Positions 17,727 through 26,452 of a stretch of DNA of 64,000 nucleotides are shown here, in pieces. Under the pieces are notes generated by a model, which was not told where the DNA came from, ran no database searches, and worked only from the letters and a program-made list of their open reading frames with translations. The DNA is from Paenibacillus sp. OVF10 (GTDB taxonomy: Bacteria; Bacillota; Bacilli; Paenibacillales; Paenibacillaceae): the NCBI GenBank assembly GCA_022836915.1, contig CP094668.1, forward strand, positions 5,394,001 to 5,458,000. The letters are read 5' to 3'. The first letter of the stretch is position 1. Every line of letters begins with the position of its first letter. The position numbers were made by a program, and so were the translations under genes.

Positions 17727-18599
17727 TCAATAGCTCACCCGGTCAGCGCGTAGTGCCTTGAACTGCAACAGCGTCAAGAGCGCGAGCAACACCAGGAAGA
17801 TCATGGAACCGGCAGAAGCCAGACCAAATGAATAGCTGCCAAAGGCGGTATGATAGATATATGTTGTCAAAATTTCAGTTGCGTAGTTCGGGCCTCCGTC
17901 CGTCATTGTAAAAATGAGGTCAAATGCCTTGAACGACTGAATGGTCGTGTAGGCCACAACAATCGTCGCCGAAGGTGCCAGCAGCGGCCAGGTCACGGTA
18001 CGGAATACCTGCCATTTGCTGCCGCCGTCCATACGAGCCGCTTCATAAAGTTCTGCCGGAATACCTTGCAGACCTGCGATGAATACAATCATCATCTGTC
18101 CAGCATGGGCCCAGACTTGTACCGCAGCGATGGAATAGATGGCGATCTTGGGATCACCAATCCAGTTACGAGCGATGCTGCTCATCCCGGCTTCATTCAG
18201 TCCATAGTTGATCAATCCAATGGATGGATCATACATAAATGCCCAGATCAGTCCGACCGATACGGAGGACAGAATCGCAGGCAGGAAATACAATGCCCGA
18301 AGCACAATGCGTGTCTTGGTATTGCGTACCAGGAGCAGGGCCAGGACAAGTGAAATAAAGGTTTGTGCAATAACAACCGTTAACATAAACTCCACGTTGT
18401 TGCCAAAGGCTTTGCGGAATACGATGCTGCTGAGACTGTCCTTGTAATTATCCAGCCCTACAAATGCATACGACGGGGATACCCCGTCCCAATCCGTAAA
18501 GGAATAGAACAGCCCCGTCAATGTAGGAAATACGAACAATCCAACGTACAGCAGCAACCCAGGGATCAGAAACAGGGATAGCTGAAGACGGTTTTTCAT
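17727..18599 (-). CDS. Sugar ABC transporter permease, MalF type
   Basis: ATG 18599, overlapping the end of the binding-protein ribosome region (GGGAAATAAACG). 290 residues, six membrane helices, EAA loop YEAARMDGGSKWQVFRTVTW about residue 195, and TNGGP-like MTDGGPNYATE near the C-terminus. It pairs with the MalG-type permease 49 bases downstream. Confidence 0.9.
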   Translation of the reverse strand: MKNRLQLSLFLIPGLLLYVGLFVFPTLTGLFYSFTDWDGVSPSYAFVGLDNYKDSLSSIVFRKAFGNNVEFMLTVVIAQTFISLVLALLLVRNTKTRIVLRALYFLPAILSSVSVGLIWAFMYDPSIGLINYGLNEAGMSSIARNWIGDPKIAIYSIAAVQVWAHAGQMMIVFIAGLQGIPAELYEAARMDGGSKWQVFRTVTWPLLAPSATIVVAYTTIQSFKAFDLIFTMTDGGPNYATEILTTYIYHTAFGSYSFGLASAGSMIFLVLLALLTLLQFKALRADRVSY

Positions 18600-18602
18600 C
18601 GT

Positions 18603-19876
18603 TTATTTCCCGATATGCTGATCAATGATCGCTTGTGCCTGCTGTGCTGCTTCTTCTGGAGAAGTGCCGCTCAGTACAGCCTGGATGGAGTTGGTTACTG
18701 CTTTTTGATTATCTCCGTTCAGGATGGTGAACCGTGGCTGGAACACGGTCTTTTTGCTCGCCCATTCTCCGGCTACCTGAAGCTCAGGCGTATCGTACTT
18801 CACATCATTCACCGTTACATTCTGTCCCGTTTGGTTGGCATAGTCACTCGCTACATCGGGATTGCTAAGGAATTCGAGGAACTTCTTCGCTTCTTCCGGA
18901 TGTTTTGACTTGCTGTTCACGGCGAGCATGAATGTGGTCGTATGCACTCCTTCATACTTCGCTTGATCTGCGCTTACGGTAATCGGTGCAAGCAGTTTTT
19001 GCTCCAGATTTGGATTCTGCTGTTTGTTCTGAGCTAATTGATACGATCCACTTGCCAGCATCGCTGCTTTTTCTTGAATAAACAGTGCGCCAGCCGCAGG
19101 GTCCTTCGTGCCCAGTGCATCTTGCTGGAAGTACCCTTTATCGTTCAGTTCCTTGATTTGAGTCAACGTTTTCACCCAGAACTCATCCGTTAGTTTAGCT
19201 TCGCCAGCTTCCACTTTGGTAAAAATGTCGTCACTTGGTGCATTGTTCATCACCATCGTATTCATGAATTGCCCTGGGCCAATGTCCGCTCCGGCAAAGG
19301 CAATCGGAATGATGCCATTGTCTTTTAGCTTCTGGCAAAGTGCCAGGAAACCTTCCCAATCGGTCGGTGGCGTCAAGCCATATTGTTCAAACAGTTTTAC
19401 GTTATAGATAGGATCGTTATATACGAGTTGATACGGGATCGCATATTGCTTGCCATCATGCTGTCCTGATTCAATCAGCTTCGAATTGTAGGCCGACAAG
19501 AACGAGGATCCAGTCAGATCCGTGAACAAGCCGGCTTTGGTGAAGGCTTCAAACTGTGCACCCGGGAAGGAAGCAAATACATCCCCTACCGAACCGTCAC
19601 TGATTTTGGATTGTACGGTGGACTGATATTGATCGGAAGGCAGTGTCTGCATCTCCACTTTAATGTTCGGATTTGCTGTCTCAAATGCGTCAATGCTCTT
19701 GTTCAGTGCTTCCACATCTTCTCCACGCCAGTGCATGAAGCTGATCGTAACTTTACCTGAACCCGAGGAGCCGTTCTCACCAGATGACGCGTTATCCCCG
19801 CCGCCGCAAGCTGACAGCAGGATGGACATCACCAGCATAATGACAAGCGGCAGGATTAATTTTTTATTTTTTTCAT
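18603..19876 (-). CDS. Sugar ABC transporter substrate-binding lipoprotein (frame broken at an A run near the N-terminus)
   Basis: The start is ATG 19876 with AGGAGG nine bases upstream. The frame breaks at once in the T7 run 19867-19873; adding one base gives MKKNKKLILPLVIMLVMSIL and the lipobox LLSAC (Cys about residue 23). The mature protein (~400 residues) is a family 1 solute-binding protein: SFMHWRGEDVEALNKSID, NPNIKVEMQTLPSDQYQ, PYQLVYNDPIYNVKLFE and YFQQDALGTKDPAAGALF. It delivers an oligosaccharide to the 17727/16862 permeases. The substrate is not evident because no glycosidase or regulator is adjacent. Confidence 0.88.
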
Positions 19877-19920
19877 GAAAGACGACCTCCTGAGGATGAT
19901 TGATGTAAGTTGCACAAAAG

Positions 19921-20114
19921 TTTTTACACGGGGCACTCCGAGTGCAGTACCATCTTCCGATCGCTGTTATCCCCGGATTTCTTTGAATCATTTTTTTAAT
20001 GGTTAAAATTCGGGGATAGCCTATGCTTCCGATGTAGCTTTCTTCCAGAAAGCTTTCAGGCGAGCGCTTCGCTTCTTCAGATCGGTTCTGCCCTCTCCGT
20101 TAAAGTGTAAAAAA
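19921..20114 (+). repeat. Dispersed palindromic repeat, copy A (long form)
   Basis: Ends are TTTTTACAC and GTGTAAAAA. Inside are GAGTGCAGTACCATC, a hairpin TTATCCCCGGATTT...AAATTCGGGGATA, a second hairpin AGCTTTC-TTCCA-GAAAGCT, GCGAGCGCTTCGCTTCTTC, and the matching outer arm GATCGGTTCTGCCCTCTCCG. It lies between the sugar-binding protein and ssuD genes. Confidence 0.75.
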
Positions 20115-20124
20115 GTTAACTTAC

Positions 20125-21326
20125 TTAATTGGTAGTAACTTGATGATGCTTCTGTCTTGTTTTCCATTTCTCGCGAATGATCGGCATCACGGTCCGGCCG
20201 AAGATCTCGGCTTCTTCCAGATGCGGGTAACCGGACAGAATGAAAGTCGTCACGCCCAGATCTCCATATTCCATCAAACGCTCTGCGACCTGTTCGGCTG
20301 TACCCACAATAAGGATCGCACCGCCGGAACGCACAACGGACAAGCCTGTCCACAGGTTGGGACCTACAACAAACTGCTGCTTCTCGGACAGTTCCCGTAA
20401 CTCGTTCTGTCTGCGTTGGTTGGTTGCATCCGTTTCGGCAAAAGCGGCTTTGGCTTTCTCGATCGCTTCTGGTGGTACTTTACTAATAATCTCCCAAGCT
20501 GCTGCCCACGCTTCTTCTTCGGTGTCCCGAATGAGCACCTGAGCACGCATGCCGTAACGGAGTTGACGATCTTGTCCCGTTTCCTCTTTCACCTGCTGAC
20601 GGATGACCTCAATCTCTTCGATCTGCTCCTGAATCCAGTCATGAGGCTCGCCCCACATGAGGAACGTATCTGCATGTTCAACAGCGACCTTCTTGGCAAT
20701 CGGAGAACTTCCTCCCAGATAGAATGGTGGATGCGGATTTTGCACCGTCTCCGGCATGCCTACCGGTCCTTTGAAGTTGTAATACTGGCCGTTAAATTCA
20801 GGATTGGGATCGCTGGGTGCATCTGCACCAGATTTTGAACCACTTCCGGCAAACTCCGTCAGATTCAGTCCCGTCGATTGGGTCCATGAACGCTTCATCA
20901 CTTCCATATACTCGCTCGCCCGGACATACCGTTCATCATGCGCATGTGCCAGTGGATCGCCAAGTTCCTCCAAATCGCGAACAGAACTGCCTGTTACCAC
21001 ATTGATCATGGCGCGACCACCAGATAGCTGATCCAGTGCCGCTCCCATGCGTGCAGCGAGTACGGGTGTGACCAAACCCGGGCGAATGGCCACAAGGGGA
21101 CGCAATGTCTTTGTCTGACTCATTACTGCTGAGCCAACAACCCAGGCGTCCAGACAGGCTCCCCTGTCGGAATCAGTACAAATTCAAATCCTGCCTTCTC
21201 CGCTGTCTGTGCCACATCGACCAGATAATCGAGACTTGGCTCACGCTCTGGGGCAACCCCTACATACTTACCATCCCCTGCTGTAGGCAAAAACCATCCA
21301 AACTTCATATCTTCCTGTTCGCTCAC
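20125..21326 (-). CDS. ssuD: LLM-class FMNH2-dependent monooxygenase, SsuD-like (frame broken at a C run)
   Basis: GTG 21326 gives MSEQEDMKFGWFLPTAGDG; an in-frame ATG lies at 21308. The frame breaks at the C4 run 21161-21164, and one added base gives LIPTGGACLDAWVVGSAVMS and joins the main part, for about 400 residues. SsuD blocks are clear: LVAIRPGLVTPVLAARMGA, NVVTGSSVRDLEELGD, YLGGSSPIAKK, LMWGEPHDWI, SPNLW-like VGPNLWTGLSVVRSGG and ILSGYPHLEEAE. A segment of about 25 residues between SWTQSTG and FNGQYYNFKG looks inserted relative to E. coli SsuD. These enzymes release sulfite from alkanesulfonates. No SsuABC transporter or flavin reductase is adjacent; related LLM oxygenases use other substrates, so the exact substrate is open. 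Confidence 0.8.
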
Positions 21327-21404
21327 AAAAGTCAGTCCCTTCTATGAATAAGTCTCATGTTAAAAAAGTTACCGTTACGCCTCCTTGACGTTCCGGGTAC
21401 GAAT

Positions 21405-21556
21405 CGTTCTTCCGATCACTGTTATCCTTGAATTTTTTGATTCTCCTTTTTAAAGGTAAAAATTCAAGGATAGCTTATGCTTCCGATGTAGCTTTCTTTC
21501 AGAAAGCTTTCAGGCGACCGCTTCGCTTCTTCAGAATCGATTTCGTCCCCTCCACT
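21405..21556 (+). repeat. Dispersed palindromic repeat, copy B (long form, ends degraded)
   Basis: Shares with copy A the core TTCCGATCACTGTTATCC, a hairpin closing on AAATTCAAGGATA, CTTCCGATGTAGCTTTC, AGAAAGCTTTCAGGCGA and CGCTTCGCTTCTTCAGA. In the first hairpin both arms changed together (CCCCGG/CCGGGG versus CCTTGA/TCAAGG), which keeps pairing. The terminal arms are not recognisable. It lies between ssuD and the divergent AraC gene. Confidence 0.7.
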
Positions 21557-21851
21557 ACGTTGGCATCTCTTGAAACTTATTTTTAAAGTGCGCCTAATTT
21601 CTAACTCATTTTCTAAGTACACACTCAAATGCCGATTAATTAACTTGGTTTAATAGGTATGGACATCATAACAATTGATTTGTCTGTGAGCAATGTCATT
21701 TCGCGGCAATTTCATTTTGTCATTTTGTGGTCTTTTCTCAGATTTAGGTCTTCCTGATCTTGAATATATATAAAACCCACCTGTATAATAGGTTATAAGT
21801 GAAACTTTTAAAATCTACAAACGATACTTATACAATAAAGAGGTGTTCCTG
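21557..21851. other. Upstream region of the AraC gene
   Basis: No gene seen. AT-rich; presumably contains the promoters for the divergent ssuD-like and AraC genes, but I cannot assign exact boxes. Confidence 0.3.
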
Positions 21852-22723
21852 ATGACCGAGAGCATGAAGGAGGACCACCATGAGTTTTTGGATATTATTT
21901 TCTTCACTCCATCTGAATTCGAGAAAGCTGGTGGCGCTTGGCCGATTCGCATTGGCCGCAATATAGCCAAGACCAACTATCATATTGGTCCGCGTACTAC
22001 GCCTTATCATTATTTGCTATTTGTGCTGGAGGGGAAGGTACATTCATACAAAACGGACAGCGTCACGCCCTTCGTGCCAGGGATGCATTCTGTCTGTTTC
22101 CACATGTTACCCATGAGTACTGGACGGACCCAGAGGATACGTTGCAGAAAATATTTATTGCCTTTGACGGCGCACATGCAGCCGAACTATTGTCTCGGAT
22201 CGGACTTACACCCGACTCACCATACCGTTCAGGTGTACTGACACCGGAGACCGCAAGTGCGATGCGCGCATTTATGGAGGATGTTCGCAAACCACAGGAC
22301 GGAGCGAGTGATCTGGGACGACTCACCCGGTTTCTAAACCTCTTTGACCGGATAGCCCGTTCCCCGGCAACCAAAGGATTGCAACCGGATTCGGCCACAC
22401 CTTGGCTTCAGAAAGGCAAGGAATACATGGACATTCATTTTGCAGGCGGCATCTCCGTGGAAGGTGTGTCCGCTCATGCAGGTGTGGATCGAACCCATTT
22501 TGCCAAACAGTTCCGCAAAGCCTATGGTCTGTCCCCTGTACAATATATTCAGCAATTGAAAATGAATCAGGCCAAACGTCTGCTCGTGCAGACGCCGCTA
22601 AGCTTGACTGAAGTGGCTCATTCCGTAGGTTACCCGGACTTGTTCTCCTTCTCCAAAGCGTTCAAAAAGCAGGTCGGTTTGCCGCCCAATCGCTATCGTA
22701 CAGCGGAGAGCACGAAAGAATGA
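21852..22723 (+). CDS. AraC-family regulator with cupin-type N-terminal domain (frame broken at a G run)
   Basis: ATG 21852 behind AAGAGGTG; GTG 21843 is in frame but overlaps the site. The frame breaks at the G4 run 22031-22034, and one added G gives YLLFVLEGEGTFIQNGQRH. The N-terminal ~160 residues are an AraC sugar-binding cupin (RARDAFCLFPHVTHEY). The C-terminal ~100 residues carry two HTH motifs (HAGVDRTHFAKQFRKAYGLS; LTEVAHSVGYPDLFSFSKAF) and the end VGLPPNRYR. About 290 residues. It is divergent from ssuD with repeat copy B between them; it may regulate ssuD or the sugar importer. Confidence 0.82.
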
Positions 22724-22880
22724 GGGAGCGACCTTTCGCTCCCCAGCCTATAATCCATGCCTCATGCACCACGCCTTGTATGCGGTTGTGTAAGATGTCA
22801 CCTCAATCAATTTACAATGGCTCCTGAGTTTCATATCCTGCACATCATCGTGCTGCAAAATCCATTACGAAATCTACCAC

Positions 22881-22919
22881 AAAAAAGGCAAGCCCCATCT
22901 AACCGGGACTTGCCTTCTT
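22881..22919 (-). terminator. Terminator of the 23-26 kb gene group
   Basis: On the minus strand AAGGCAAG ... CTTGCCTTTTTT, a 7-bp stem plus T run, about 63 bases past the stop at 22982. Confidence 0.8.
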
Positions 22920-22981
22920 TGTATACTATAGTCATGACACACGTACCCGAAACGAGGAACTTTTTTTACGTTGACGTAACG

Positions 22982-23905
22982 CTATTCCTTCTCCTCATCC
23001 TTTCGTGCAAGTGGAATACCATTCTCCTTAGCATACCATGCTTCATAATGATGCACAGCCACACCTGCAAAAGAAGAATGAGAGGAACCCAGATCAAACA
23101 CCTTCGCCATCTCTTCATTCATATTGCTAACCGCTTTGCGGAAAAAGGTCAGGTGATCCCCCTCGTGTGTGTCCGCGAGTTCCGCTCCGATCCAGACTTT
23201 CTTGCCGAGATCATCCGCTTCGTCCAGTTCTTCCTTGGACAGATCATACATCTGCTGTCCGCTGTCCCGGTAAGCCATAATGGCTACCGCATCGAAGTGG
23301 GAAATGACCCAGCGACTGAATGTACCCTCACCTTCAGCCGACTGACGGGCATCAAGCCAGAACGGAATGGCAGCGCTCATGTACAGTCCGGCATCCTCGC
23401 CGGCTTTTGTCCAAGCCTTCATGTTGTTCTGCCACTCTGCAATGACGCTGCTCTCCTCGTTCTCCCAGCGTTTCAGCTGATACGGCTCCACATCCAGTTG
23501 AATGCCCTGGAAGCGTTCATGCTTGGCGGAAGCTGCATTGTATGCTCGTACTCGCTCGATAAAAGCAAGCCCTTCATCCCGCTTTTCCTCATAGGCCCAG
23601 TCTGCATGACCGTTAAGTCCATGCACTTCAATCTCAGCCTGCCCTGCAGCCGCAATGAATTTACGGTATGTTGCATCAGGCACCTCATCCTGGATTTGCA
23701 GGAAGATGGTATCTACGCCCTGTTCTTTGGAAAAAGCAATAATCTCAGGCGTCTGTTCTGCAATAATGGACGCGTCCCACAGCCAGGTCGCTTTGTGTTC
23801 CTCCGCCTGGAACCATTTGAACATCCAAGACAGAAGCAGCAGGCACAACACCACAGCCAGAATGGCCCATTTCGCCATACCCACCAGTTTGCCCCGTTGC
23901 CTCAT
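22982..23905 (-). CDS. Membrane-anchored TIM-barrel protein, glycosidase-like, in the polysaccharide cluster
   Basis: ATG 23905 behind TGAGGAAA. Residues ~10-30 are one membrane anchor (KWAILAVVLCLLLLSWMF). The remaining ~275 residues look like a (beta/alpha)8 barrel: ATWLWDASII, FSKEQGVDTIFLQI, ERFQGIQLDVEPY at the end of a strand, GLYMSAAIPFWLDA, FDAVAIMAYRDSG, KVWIGAELAD and FAGVAVHHYEAW. The Asp-Glu pair in QLDVEPY and the Glu in IGAELAD are candidate catalytic or binding acids. The family is not certain; GH18- and GH114-like barrels share the look. It begins eight bases after the dehydrogenase stop, so it probably trims or handles the polymer outside the membrane. Confidence 0.65.
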   Translation of the reverse strand: MRQRGKLVGMAKWAILAVVLCLLLLSWMFKWFQAEEHKATWLWDASIIAEQTPEIIAFSKEQGVDTIFLQIQDEVPDATYRKFIAAAGQAEIEVHGLNGHADWAYEEKRDEGLAFIERVRAYNAASAKHERFQGIQLDVEPYQLKRWENEESSVIAEWQNNMKAWTKAGEDAGLYMSAAIPFWLDARQSAEGEGTFSRWVISHFDAVAIMAYRDSGQQMYDLSKEELDEADDLGKKVWIGAELADTHEGDHLTFFRKAVSNMNEEMAKVFDLGSSHSSFAGVAVHHYEAWYAKENGIPLARKDEEKE

Positions 23906-23913
23906 ATATTTCC

Positions 23914-25281
23914 TCAGACGAGCAACGCTTCACTTGGTTCAAGCACAGGATGCTGTACCGAGTGACCAATCTTGTAAATATGTGGATGTGTGTACGAACG
24001 GAACGCATTACGTGTATCCAGAATCGGCACACCCATCTCGGCAATATCAAAGTAAGGCAAATCGCTGTGGTTGGTGATCAGCACGATGCAATCGTACTTT
24101 TTGAACTGCTCCAGATTGAACACTTCGCTGTGTACGGTCTCGCCATGTTTGTCCTTGAAGGAATCCGCATGTGGGTCGTAGTAGCTTACGTTAGCTCCAC
24201 TTTCCTTGAACAGTTCATATACTTCCAGTCCTGGTGATTCACGCAGGTCGGCAATATTCGGTTTGTACGACATACCGAGGAGCAGAATATTGGATTTACG
24301 TACGGATTTAGCGTATTCGTTCAGAATCGTTGACGTTTTGTTCAACACATAATATGGCATGTTGTCATTGGTGGATTGCGCCAGCTCAATGAATTTGCTA
24401 TAGAAACGGAAGCCTTTGGCCTTCCATGACAGGTACATCGGATCAAGCGGAATGCAGTGTCCACCGATGCCTGGGCCCGGATAGAATGGCATGAAACCAA
24501 ACGGTTTCGTTGCCGCCGCATCAATAACTTCCCAGATATCGATTCCCATGCGGTCGCACATCATCGCCATTTCATTCACAAAGGCAATGTTCACGCTACG
24601 GAATGTGTTCTCCAGCAGTTTGGACATCTCAGCCACTTTTGGCGAAGATACCGGTACTACAGTTTCTACATATTTGCTATATAACGCTGTTCCGAGTTTC
24701 AAGCAAGCTTCGGTCGTGCCCCCAATCACTTTCGGCGTATTAAATGTTGTGAAACGTCCGTTCGACGGGTCCACACGCTCAGGCGAGAAGCACAGGAAGT
24801 AATCTTTTCCTGCTTCATGTCCAATTTTGTCCAGCTCATCCTGGATCAGCTCTTCGGTTGTACCTGGATAAGTAGTGCTCTCCAGCGTAATCAGCATGCC
24901 TGGTTTCATATGCAGTTTGATCTGATCCACAACAGTCTCGATGTAAGACGTATCCGGGTCCTGATTTTCACTAAGCGGTGTCGGTACGCAGATACTGAGT
25001 GCGTCGATCACGCGCAGCATACTGTAATCTGTCGTTGGCTGGAAACGACCGCTTTGCATTACTTTTTTCAACTCATCGGACGAAATATCGTGAATATAGG
25101 AATCTCCTTGATAGATACTTTCTACTTTGGACGCATCCAGATCAATTCCGATTACCGTGAAACCTTGATTGACCATTTCCACGGCAAGTGGAAGTCCTAC
25201 GTAACCGAGCCCGACGACGCCGAGTACAGCTTCTTTATTTTCAATCGCATTCAGTAATGTGTGGAATTGTTGATTCTCCAT
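23914..25281 (-). CDS. Nucleotide-sugar dehydrogenase (WbpA / UDP-GlcNAc or UDP-glucose 6-dehydrogenase type)
   Basis: ATG 25281 behind CGGAGGG; an upstream in-frame extension lacks a better site. 455 residues: Rossmann GLGYVGLPLA near residue 24, STTYPGTTEE, SPERVDP, the central dimerisation helix (LENTFRSVNIAFVNEMA), the active-site Cys in GIGGHCIPLDP about residue 265, and the C-terminal NAD(P) domain (LLGMSYKPNIADLRESP). The GGHCIPLDP form is commoner in UDP-N-acetylhexosamine dehydrogenases than in Ugd/HasB. The product, a UDP-uronic acid, would feed the GT2 synthase at 26453. Next to a REC-domain protein and an anchored barrel protein. Confidence 0.87.
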   Translation of the reverse strand: MENQQFHTLLNAIENKEAVLGVVGLGYVGLPLAVEMVNQGFTVIGIDLDASKVESIYQGDSYIHDISSDELKKVMQSGRFQPTTDYSMLRVIDALSICVPTPLSENQDPDTSYIETVVDQIKLHMKPGMLITLESTTYPGTTEELIQDELDKIGHEAGKDYFLCFSPERVDPSNGRFTTFNTPKVIGGTTEACLKLGTALYSKYVETVVPVSSPKVAEMSKLLENTFRSVNIAFVNEMAMMCDRMGIDIWEVIDAAATKPFGFMPFYPGPGIGGHCIPLDPMYLSWKAKGFRFYSKFIELAQSTNDNMPYYVLNKTSTILNEYAKSVRKSNILLLGMSYKPNIADLRESPGLEVYELFKESGANVSYYDPHADSFKDKHGETVHSEVFNLEQFKKYDCIVLITNHSDLPYFDIAEMGVPILDTRNAFRSYTHPHIYKIGHSVQHPVLEPSEALLV

Positions 25282-25373
25282 GATATTCCCTCCGGGCAGT
25301 GTATTTTGTTGGTGCTTAAAATCCATATAAATAGATGAGTGTCTGTGCTCTAAATGTTGCTCTAATCTATCTT

Positions 25374-26177
25374 CTAATGAAGGCAGCGTCTGATTCGGGC
25401 ATCCAGCTCTACAGGCGAAAACGGTTTGGTCATGTAATCATCCACGCCGCTGCGGAAGCATTGACTAATCGTCTGCTCGACACGTTGCTCGGTCAACACG
25501 ACAATTTTGGGTGGCTGCTCCATCTCCAGGTTCTGGATATGATGGATGAATGGCAGACCGTCGATGCCATACAGATTCAGCTCCGTGAGCACCAGGTCTG
25601 GTGTAACCTTCTCGATCAACTCCAGTGCAGCCAGTCCATCGACAGCTTCATAGGTTTCGTACCCCTGCATCTTCAACCGCAATTGCAGGAATTCGCGTAC
25701 CGTAGGATCGTTGTCCACAATCAAAATGCGTTCCGGTTCGTCCGCCGTATTGTCCAGCGTGTAGATATGAATCTCCGACGAATCTACGAGCTTCGAGGAT
25801 TCAGCCATATGCTGAATAGTTGCCTTCGAAGGGCGCTCCCCTTCCGGGAAACTGGCCAGTGTAATCTGTGGATCGGCACCGGGTACAGTCTCTTGCAGTT
25901 CATGCTTGATTCGAAGTCCTTCATAATGAACTTCATCCAGTGACAACCCTGGCAGCAGGACGGCAATCGCCTGAGTGGCCCCATCCTTCCACACCTGGAA
26001 GGCTGTCCCGCTCGTCTGCTCCAGATGTGTCCTGACCTGCTGCTCAGGTTGAGAGTTTCCTGCACAATGGATGAACATTAAGCCGCATGTTTCGGCACCC
26101 GTTTCCTTCAATCCCTGTTCTACACTTCGGTACACATTAACGGCAGCCTCACGCTGCAATGTCGCCGTATTTGGCAT
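25374..26177 (-). CDS. Response-regulator-like protein with C-terminal REC domain
   Basis: ATG 26177 behind AAGGGTGG; GTG 26189 is also possible. Residues ~1-140 look like a shrunken GGDEF-like fold (AVNVYRSVEQGLKETGAETC; LPGLSLDEVHYEGLRIKHEL; ITLASFPEGE) without a GGDEF signature. Residues ~150-265 are a receiver: acidic VDNDPT, the phospho-acceptor position reads TELNLYGIDG (Glu where Asp is usual), and MTKPFSPVEL with the conserved Lys. The Glu may mimic a phosphorylated state. There is no output HTH. It is located upstream of the dehydrogenase, so it is probably a regulatory subunit of polysaccharide synthesis rather than a transcription factor. Confidence 0.7.
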   Translation of the reverse strand: MPNTATLQREAAVNVYRSVEQGLKETGAETCGLMFIHCAGNSQPEQQVRTHLEQTSGTAFQVWKDGATQAIAVLLPGLSLDEVHYEGLRIKHELQETVPGADPQITLASFPEGERPSKATIQHMAESSKLVDSSEIHIYTLDNTADEPERILIVDNDPTVREFLQLRLKMQGYETYEAVDGLAALELIEKVTPDLVLTELNLYGIDGLPFIHHIQNLEMEQPPKIVVLTEQRVEQTISQCFRSGVDDYMTKPFSPVELDARIRRCLH

Positions 26178-26226
26178 GTTCTTTTCCACCCTTCTCCTCG
26201 ATTATCTATATAAGTCCAAAAATGTT

Positions 26227-26414
26227 ATTTACACTGACACTCCGATGACAGAACAACCTTTCGATCACTGTTATCCCCAGATTTTTTGATTCCTTTATAC
26301 AAGGGGAAATCCGGGAATAAGCGTATGCTTTCGATGCAGCTTTCTTTCAGAAAGCTTTTAGGTGCACGCTTCGCTTCTTCAGGCTTTTTCTGCCCTCTCC
26401 GTTATCGTGTAAAT
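26227..26414 (+). repeat. Dispersed palindromic repeat, copy C (long form)
   Basis: Ends are ATTTACAC (26227-26234) and GTGTAAAT (26407-26414), a perfect terminal inverted repeat. Contains GATCACTGTTATCCCCAG, GGGAATAAGCGTATGCTT, the AGCTTTCTTTCAGAAAGCT hairpin, CACGCTTCGCTTCTTCAG and TCTGCCCTCTCCG. It divides the polysaccharide cluster between the synthase and the REC gene. Confidence 0.78.
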
Positions 26415-26452
26415 GTCTAGTTGGACATATAATTGCTTTGATTATTCTTTAA

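Noticed and set aside
21843..22241. A separate small gene ahead of the AraC gene
   Set aside because: It is the AraC N-terminal cupin in frame before the G4 break at 22031.
22757..23965. Plus-strand frame of 402 codons
   Set aside because: It is opposite the anchored TIM-barrel gene, has Cys/His-rich low-sense composition and no ribosome site.
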